From RUG13091 sp963619935 (GTDB taxonomy: Bacteria > Bacillota_I > Bacilli_A > RFN20 > CAG-826): a stretch of DNA of 10,598 nucleotides. A program made the translations under genes and the position numbers. Every line of letters begins with the position of its first letter. Positions within the stretch are counted from its first letter, which is position 1. The notes under the pieces are model-generated. The model saw only the letters and a program-made list of their open reading frames with translations, had not been told where the DNA came from and searched no databases. Shown here piece after piece: positions 6,799 to 10,598 of this stretch. Where the stretch lies: assembly GCA_963619935.1 (NCBI GenBank), contig CAVEYA010000042.1:1-10598 (forward strand), in the 5' to 3' direction.

Positions 6799-6828
6799 CT
6801 TACATTTTTCGCTATTTTTTGTAATAAT
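6799..6828 (+). promoter_or_regulatory. carD promoter with extended -10, probably leaderless
   Basis: CTTACA (6799-6804) is 18 nt before AATAAT (6823-6828), which is preceded by TGT to make an extended -10. Only 6 nt (TAGTGT) separate the -10 from the ATG at 6835, and there is no ribosome site, so the mRNA probably starts at the initiation codon. Confidence 0.5.
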
Positions 6829-6834
6829 TAGTGT

Positions 6835-7317
6835 ATGAAATATGACATTAATCAAAAAGTTATCCACTGTTACCGTGGATTATTAAGGATTACTGGTTTT
6901 ACGGTTATCAATGATCGTGATTATTATCTTTTAACAACTGATAAAGGTGATAGCGAAACAATTTATGTTCCAGTTTTAACTGCTGACACCACAATTCGTC
7001 CTTTGATTAGTGTTGAACAAGCAAATGATGTTATTGATTTGATTAAGCAAATTCAATTTGAATATAATGCGAATACAAAACAAAGAAGAGACGCTTTCAA
7101 ACGTCGTTTATCAACCGGTAAGATTGAAGACGCCGCTTTTATGTATAAGCAATTATATTTATATGAGCATCAAGATGAATCCTTCCCAATTAAATATGGG
7201 CCAGTGGATCTAGAGATGCTTAAAGAACTATCCAATATTCTTCTTGAAGAATTATCTCTTGTCTATAATAAACCGAAAGAAGAAGTTGCTAATTTAATAA
7301 ATGAAAAAATAAAGTAG
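6835..7317 (+). CDS. CarD/CdnL-family RNA polymerase-binding transcription regulator
   Basis: The 160-residue protein has the N-terminal Tudor-like CarD_CdnL_TRCF domain (about 1-60). Visible features are VIHCYRGLLRI near the start, YYLL, and the family block VPV..AD..IRPLIS at about 45-59. This domain binds the RNA polymerase beta subunit. Residues 61-160 are helical and basic around 82-92 (KQRRDAFKRR), matching the DNA-contacting C-terminal part of CarD/CdnL. Family members stabilise open promoter complexes, often at rRNA and growth genes. The Trp that wedges the bubble in mycobacterial CarD is not evident; the protein has no Trp. It is transcribed alone and converges on the HAD gene with a 3-nt gap between stop codons. 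Confidence 0.85.
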   Translation: MKYDINQKVIHCYRGLLRITGFTVINDRDYYLLTTDKGDSETIYVPVLTADTTIRPLISVEQANDVIDLIKQIQFEYNANTKQRRDAFKRRLSTGKIEDAAFMYKQLYLYEHQDESFPIKYGPVDLEMLKELSNILLEELSLVYNKPKEEVANLINEKIK

Positions 7318-7339
7318 AGTTTAAACTCTACTTTTTATA
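7311..7339. terminator. Bidirectional terminator shared by carD and the HAD gene
   Basis: AAAGTAGAG (7311-7319) pairs perfectly with CTCTACTTT (7326-7334) around TTTAAA. T runs follow on both strands (TTTTT ending at 7335 on plus; TTTATTTTTT on minus). The carD TAG (7315-7317) is in the left arm and the HAD stop (7321-7323) is in the loop. Confidence 0.85.
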
Positions 7340-7977
7340 TATTGATAAATTTCTTCAGGTGTATCTAAGACAACCTTTGATTTACATGTTTGTTGAATTT
7401 CTTCTTTTGTGCGATAACCGTACGTTTCTAGTAGATAATCAACACCAGAATTTAAAGCTGTTTCTTCATCAACATTAGTGTCACCGAGGTAAAATGTTTC
7501 TTCTTTTGTGACATGATATTTTTCTCTAATATGATTAATCATTTCAGGGCTTGGCTTCTTTGCTACTTCTGGACAATCGCCTTGTATATAATCAAATAAA
7601 TTTGGATAACATTTATTAACTAATATTTCCGCTATTTCAATAATTTTGTTAGTGGCTATTGCTAAAATATAACCATCTTTTTTTAACTTACAAACAAGTT
7701 CATGGACACCTTTATAAGGAGTGGTGCAGTCAGCGTAATGAATCGCATAGTATTCTTTAAATATTTTTAAGCACTCTGGATAGTTAGGATTATTAATACC
7801 ATCAGGAATAGATCTTTCTACTAGTTTAGCTACTCCATTACCTATCGCATTTCTTATTTGCTCTTTATTTCTTAAAGGATAATGGAAATGTTCTAATGCA
7901 TAATTCACTGCATTCTTTAAATCATCTAATGTATCAATTAAGGTACCATCTAAATCAAAAATAATTAGTTTTTTCAT
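7321..7977 (-). CDS. HAD-superfamily phosphatase (phosphoglycolate phosphatase/Gph-like)
   Basis: The 218-residue protein has all four HAD motifs: DLDGT with nucleophile D8 and acid D10; T109 in ATN; K141 in AKKPSPE; and GDTNVD with D166 and D170. The helical insert between motifs I and II is the C1 cap typical of Gph, PpaX and beta-phosphoglucomutase relatives. It should dephosphorylate a small cytoplasmic substrate such as phosphoglycolate, a nucleoside monophosphate or a sugar phosphate; sequence alone does not decide. The ATG overlaps the sirtuin TGA (ATGA) with only a weak GGAAAA upstream, so translation is likely coupled to the sirtuin. The gene ends within the shared bidirectional hairpin. 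Confidence 0.88.
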   Translation of the reverse strand: MKKLIIFDLDGTLIDTLDDLKNAVNYALEHFHYPLRNKEQIRNAIGNGVAKLVERSIPDGINNPNYPECLKIFKEYYAIHYADCTTPYKGVHELVCKLKKDGYILAIATNKIIEIAEILVNKCYPNLFDYIQGDCPEVAKKPSPEMINHIREKYHVTKEETFYLGDTNVDEETALNSGVDYLLETYGYRTKEEIQQTCKSKVVLDTPEEIYQYIKSRV

Positions 7978-8699
7978 ATAATTTTTCCAATCACTTTCTC
8001 TATATCTTCATTTATTACTAAATCACACATATTGTCATATTTTGTTTCACTTTTATTAATGACTACTAAATTATGACCTCTAAAATAACGAATAAATCCT
8101 GCAGCAGGATAGACCGTTAATGAGGTTCCAATGACAAGCAAAGTATCACAAGTCATAATTGCCGAAACGGAACGATTAATAATATCTTCATTTAATGGTT
8201 CTTCATATAAAACAACATCAGGTTTAATTAACCCACCGCATTTATCACATGTTGGTACATCTTTACTATTTAAAATATACTGTAGACCAAATAATCTGCC
8301 ACAGTGCTCACAATAGTTACGGTGAATGTTTCCGTGCAATTCATAAACTGTGGTTGAACCGGCTTCTTGATGTAGCCCATCAATGTTTTGTGTTATGACA
8401 ATAATATTTTTGCCTTGCTTTTGTAAGTCTGCAAAATATTTATGAGCAATGTTTGGTTTTGCGTTTGGATAACACATCTTTTCTTTATAGAAATCATAAA
8501 ATTCTTTTGTGTGTTCAATAAAGAAAGAATGAGAAATTATATCTTCTGGGGAATATTTACTATTTCCTTTTTGGGAATAAATTCCATTGCTACTTCTAAA
8601 ATCAGGAATTCCTGAAGGGACAGAGATACCTGCTCCTGAAAATACCACAATGCTATTAGACTTATTGATAATGTCTTTTAAAATCTCATATTTATCCAT
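7974..8699 (-). CDS. NAD-dependent protein deacylase, sirtuin (Sir2/CobB family)
   Basis: Sirtuins remove acyl groups from protein lysines, consuming NAD+ and releasing nicotinamide and O-acyl-ADP-ribose. Numbered from the ATG at 8699 (241 residues), the NAD motifs are GAGIS (22-26), PDFR (32-35) and TQNIDGLH (103-110). The catalytic His is H122 in ELHG. Zinc cysteines are C130 and C133, then C151 and C154. GTSLTVYPAA (191-200) closes the Rossmann fold. It resembles Thermotoga Sir2; the usual VxFGE segment here reads VVLYEE. The frame is open to a TTG at 8738, but a TATAAT box ends 7 nt before the ATG at 8699 and the extra residues would cover the promoter, so the ATG is preferred. The gene is followed by the overlapping HAD phosphatase. 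Confidence 0.92.
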   Translation of the reverse strand: MDKYEILKDIINKSNSIVVFSGAGISVPSGIPDFRSSNGIYSQKGNSKYSPEDIISHSFFIEHTKEFYDFYKEKMCYPNAKPNIAHKYFADLQKQGKNIIVITQNIDGLHQEAGSTTVYELHGNIHRNYCEHCGRLFGLQYILNSKDVPTCDKCGGLIKPDVVLYEEPLNEDIINRSVSAIMTCDTLLVIGTSLTVYPAAGFIRYFRGHNLVVINKSETKYDNMCDLVINEDIEKVIGKII

Positions 8700-8706
8700 A
8701 GGATAC

Positions 8707-8735
8707 ATTATATTAAACAAAAACAAATCTTTAAA
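8707..8735 (-). promoter_or_regulatory. Promoter of the sirtuin-HAD operon, probably leaderless
   Basis: On the minus strand TTTAAA (8735-8730) and a perfect TATAAT (8712-8707) are 17 nt apart. Only GTATCCT separates the -10 from the sirtuin ATG, placing the predicted start at the initiation codon. There is no ribosome site. Confidence 0.6.
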
Positions 8736-8762
8736 CAATTTGTTATTTGCGATTTATTCTAA

Positions 8763-8782
8763 AAGAACAATAAAATGTTCTT
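8763..8782. promoter_or_regulatory. Palindrome between divergent promoters, candidate operator
   Basis: AAGAACA (8763-8769) and TGTTCTT (8776-8782) form a perfect 7-bp inverted repeat with a 6-nt centre. It lies just upstream of the candidate -35 at 8786 and about 28 nt upstream of the sirtuin -35. The half-site spacing does not fit the Bacillus LexA box (GAAC-N4-GTTC). A regulator-binding site is inferred. Confidence 0.35.
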
Positions 8783-8785
8783 AAC

Positions 8786-8814
8786 TTGTTAATAGACAAA
8801 AATAATTCTATAAT
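8786..8814 (+). promoter_or_regulatory. Promoter of the O-antigen ligase-like gene
   Basis: TTGTTA (8786-8791) is 17 nt before a perfect TATAAT (8809-8814). The ATG at 8829 is 14 nt beyond the -10, so the leader would be only about 7-8 nt and carries no Shine-Dalgarno sequence. Confidence 0.55.
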
Positions 8815-8828
8815 ACTGCTTAGAATTT

Positions 8829-10598
8829 ATGGGAAAAGTTAAATTTACATTAGCAAATTTATGGCTTTGGGTGAGTTTTGCAATGTGCTCTTTACTTTCA
8901 GAGAACATTTCTATTTTTACTTCAAATAAAACAGGATCATTAAATATCAGCACACTCGTCATTGTTTCTATTGCTTCGATTTTAACAATGTTCATGTATT
9001 TCTTTTTGGAGCACAAGAAAAATGGCATGAAGATAGATTGGGTTTTACTACCAACCTTAATCATTGTTTATGCTTTTATGGTCGTTGGAATATGGTTAGC
9101 AAAAGATGAAACCTTCTTATTCCAAGATGGCTCTAATTCCATTGATGTGCATATTAGCAATATGGAAAAGTGGCAAGCAACGATCATTCTCACAGTAGTG
9201 ATGATATTTACTTATGCATCAACTTTCTGTGTATTTCATAATCGACCAAATTCTAAAACATTTAATTGGTTAGCTTATATTGGCATTCTTGTTGGATATG
9301 TTTCTATTATTTATTCATTGATTGCGGAATGGAAAGCCTATGAGGCTATATTTAAAGCCGATAGTATAAGCGATTACATACCGATTACGTCCTTTTATTT
9401 TAATAAAAACTTTTATGGATGTTGCTTACTAGTTTCTTTATTATGTTGTATTTTTGCTAACTATCACAAAAAGAGATTCTTTAATTACTTCTCTATGATT
9501 GTCTTTACCGTATTCTGCATTTTATCAATCTGCGTTCTTTCCGCTTTAATATGTGCGGCAGCGTTAGTCATCTATTTATTGGTTGATACAATTCACAATC
9601 TGGTAATTAAAAAGTGGCAATACACAATTTATTCCACAATTAATATCTTTATAGTTTTAAGCCTTATTATTCTGTTTTATCTAGGCGTTCAATTAGGCTG
9701 GAATAACTTTAGGGGGATGGACGCTTTTATCTCAAAAGTGTACTTTAGCAAGGATTTTTCAACATTTACTGGTCGAAAACAAATTTGGGAAGCTTTATTT
9801 ACTTATTCTTTTGATTCAACTATTCACACAATATTTGGACACGGTTATATGATTTCCGAAAAATATATTTTAGCAATCACAGCCTGCGCAAATAACCAAC
9901 TTGATGGTGGTGTGAGAAGCGCTCATAACGGTTTCTTCCAATTAATGTTCCAAGGCGGTTTAGTGTCCTTCATTGGTTATTTACTTTTAATGGGTTATTT
10001 CATCTATTGTTCAATTCAATTAGTGCTACAAAAGAAAGGCTACTTTGTTTTCACTCAAGTATTCTGTGTTTTATGCTTAACCGCTCATAATTGTTGTGAG
10101 GTAACTTTATTCTTTGATATGGGCATTAAAGAAACATTTTTAACATTATTATTCTTTATGCCAACAATCGCTGCTCATAAACATCGTATTCATGGTAATA
10201 AATTAGAAGAAATACAAAATTTACCAAAAGTAAGTAGATTACCAAGAAATGAAGTTTTAGGTAGAACCATGTTAATTTTTCTTTCTTCTTTAATTGCCTC
10301 TATTTTGCCAATGTTTATTTGTTCATATACTTATAACAATCAAACTTTACAGTACATTATGCTTAATACCTTAATTGGCTTAGTTATCTTTGCTTTATTT
10401 GTTCCTTATCTAATCACTTTGTGGCGAAAAAAGGGAAGTCGATTAGATATCATATTAAGAATTTCAATTAACACAATTGTGTTTAGCTTATTAGTCTACT
10501 TTATTTGTTTGTTTACTTTTAAACAATCACTTAAAACCGCAATCTATTTAGTTCCTATCTTAATAACATGTTTATTACTCTTCCAGACACTTTTATAT
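8829..10598 (+). CDS. O-antigen ligase/polymerase-like membrane protein (Wzy_C), 3' end outside the window
   Basis: From the ATG at 8829 the frame stays open for 590 codons to the right edge. The protein is highly hydrophobic, with many membrane segments (about 10-23, 41-60, 70-90, 116-136, 147-165, 190-210, 220-250, 268-287, 375-400, 405-447). It carries the Wzy/WaaL core: FTGRKQIW (313-320), IFGHGYM (335-341) and RSAHNGFFQ (363-371), inside which Arg and His of the ligase catalytic loop lie. This family joins or polymerises lipid-linked glycan at the outer face of the membrane. After a soluble linker (about 450-478) at least four more hydrophobic segments follow, making it longer than the usual 400-450 residues. 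A membrane glycan polymerase fits the licD-tarI-tarJ genes nearby. There is no in-frame earlier start. Confidence 0.85.
   Translation, partial: MGKVKFTLANLWLWVSFAMCSLLSENISIFTSNKTGSLNISTLVIVSIASILTMFMYFFLEHKKNGMKIDWVLLPTLIIVYAFMVVGIWLAKDETFLFQDGSNSIDVHISNMEKWQATIILTVVMIFTYASTFCVFHNRPNSKTFNWLAYIGILVGYVSIIYSLIAEWKAYEAIFKADSISDYIPITSFYFNKNFYGCCLLVSLLCCIFANYHKKRFFNYFSMIVFTVFCILSICVLSALICAAALVIYLLVDTIHNLVIKKWQYTIYSTINIFIVLSLIILFYLGVQLGWNNFRGMDAFISKVYFSKDFSTFTGRKQIWEALFTYSFDSTIHTIFGHGYMISEKYILAITACANNQLDGGVRSAHNGFFQLMFQGGLVSFIGYLLLMGYFIYCSIQLVLQKKGYFVFTQVFCVLCLTAHNCCEVTLFFDMGIKETFLTLLFFMPTIAAHKHRIHGNKLEEIQNLPKVSRLPRNEVLGRTMLIFLSSLIASILPMFICSYTYNNQTLQYIMLNTLIGLVIFALFVPYLITLWRKKGSRLDIILRISINTIVFSLLVYFICLFTFKQSLKTAIYLVPILITCLLLFQTLLY

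Noticed and set aside
8131..8784. Plus-strand frames opposite the sirtuin and across its promoter
   Set aside because: They are shadows of the sirtuin gene, and the second runs through its promoter region and the palindrome.
8789..9064. Minus-strand 91-codon frame at the start of the ligase-like gene
   Set aside because: The opposite strand holds a 590-codon membrane-protein frame with family motifs and a promoter that covers this place.

Overview
The window is AT-rich bacterial DNA with compact genes, short intergenic gaps and standard code 11. TGA ends several genes within ATGA overlaps, and TGG is the Trp codon. Gene content (TarI/TarJ, LicD, a CarD-family regulator, a PF06541 membrane protein, a sirtuin) and AT-rich Gram-positive-like signals suggest a low-GC Firmicute, perhaps a gut Bacilli lineage near Erysipelotrichales/RF39. 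That placement is inference.

Layout: positions 1-680 hold two small unrecognised genes, each broken by an apparent one-base loss in a four-base homopolymer. An intact tRNA-Ala(GGC) with promoter and terminator follows (735-898). At 944-2652 (minus strand) a PF06541 membrane-protein gene overlaps by 4 nt a carboxymuconolactone decarboxylase/cupin fusion gene. A small zinc-ribbon gene (2743-2946, plus strand) is divergent from them. At 2983-5598 (minus strand) lies a tight licD-tarI-tarJ operon: TarJ and TarI make CDP-ribitol from ribulose-5-phosphate, and LicD is a nucleotidyltransferase-fold phosphotransferase that probably uses an activated alditol or choline. Next come an alpha/beta hydrolase (5693-6733, minus), a CarD/CdnL-type RNA polymerase-binding regulator (6835-7317, plus), and a minus-strand sirtuin/HAD-phosphatase pair joined by an ATGA overlap (7321-8699). 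From 8829 to the right edge runs a plus-strand reading frame, open to the window end, for a large O-antigen ligase/polymerase-like (Wzy_C) membrane protein.

The surface-polymer genes (licD-tarI-tarJ, and the ligase/polymerase further right) suggest a cell-envelope glycopolymer carrying ribitol phosphate. The polymer-building glycosyltransferases are not in the window.

A recurring pattern is that several first genes of transcription units (licD, carD, sirtuin) have no Shine-Dalgarno sequence and a good -10 hexamer only 6-7 nt before the ATG, so their mRNAs may be leaderless. Operon-internal tarI, tarJ and the CMD-cupin gene have clear Shine-Dalgarno sequences. Convergent genes end in compact hairpin terminators that contain their stop codons. 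No CRISPR array, insertion sequence or rRNA was seen.
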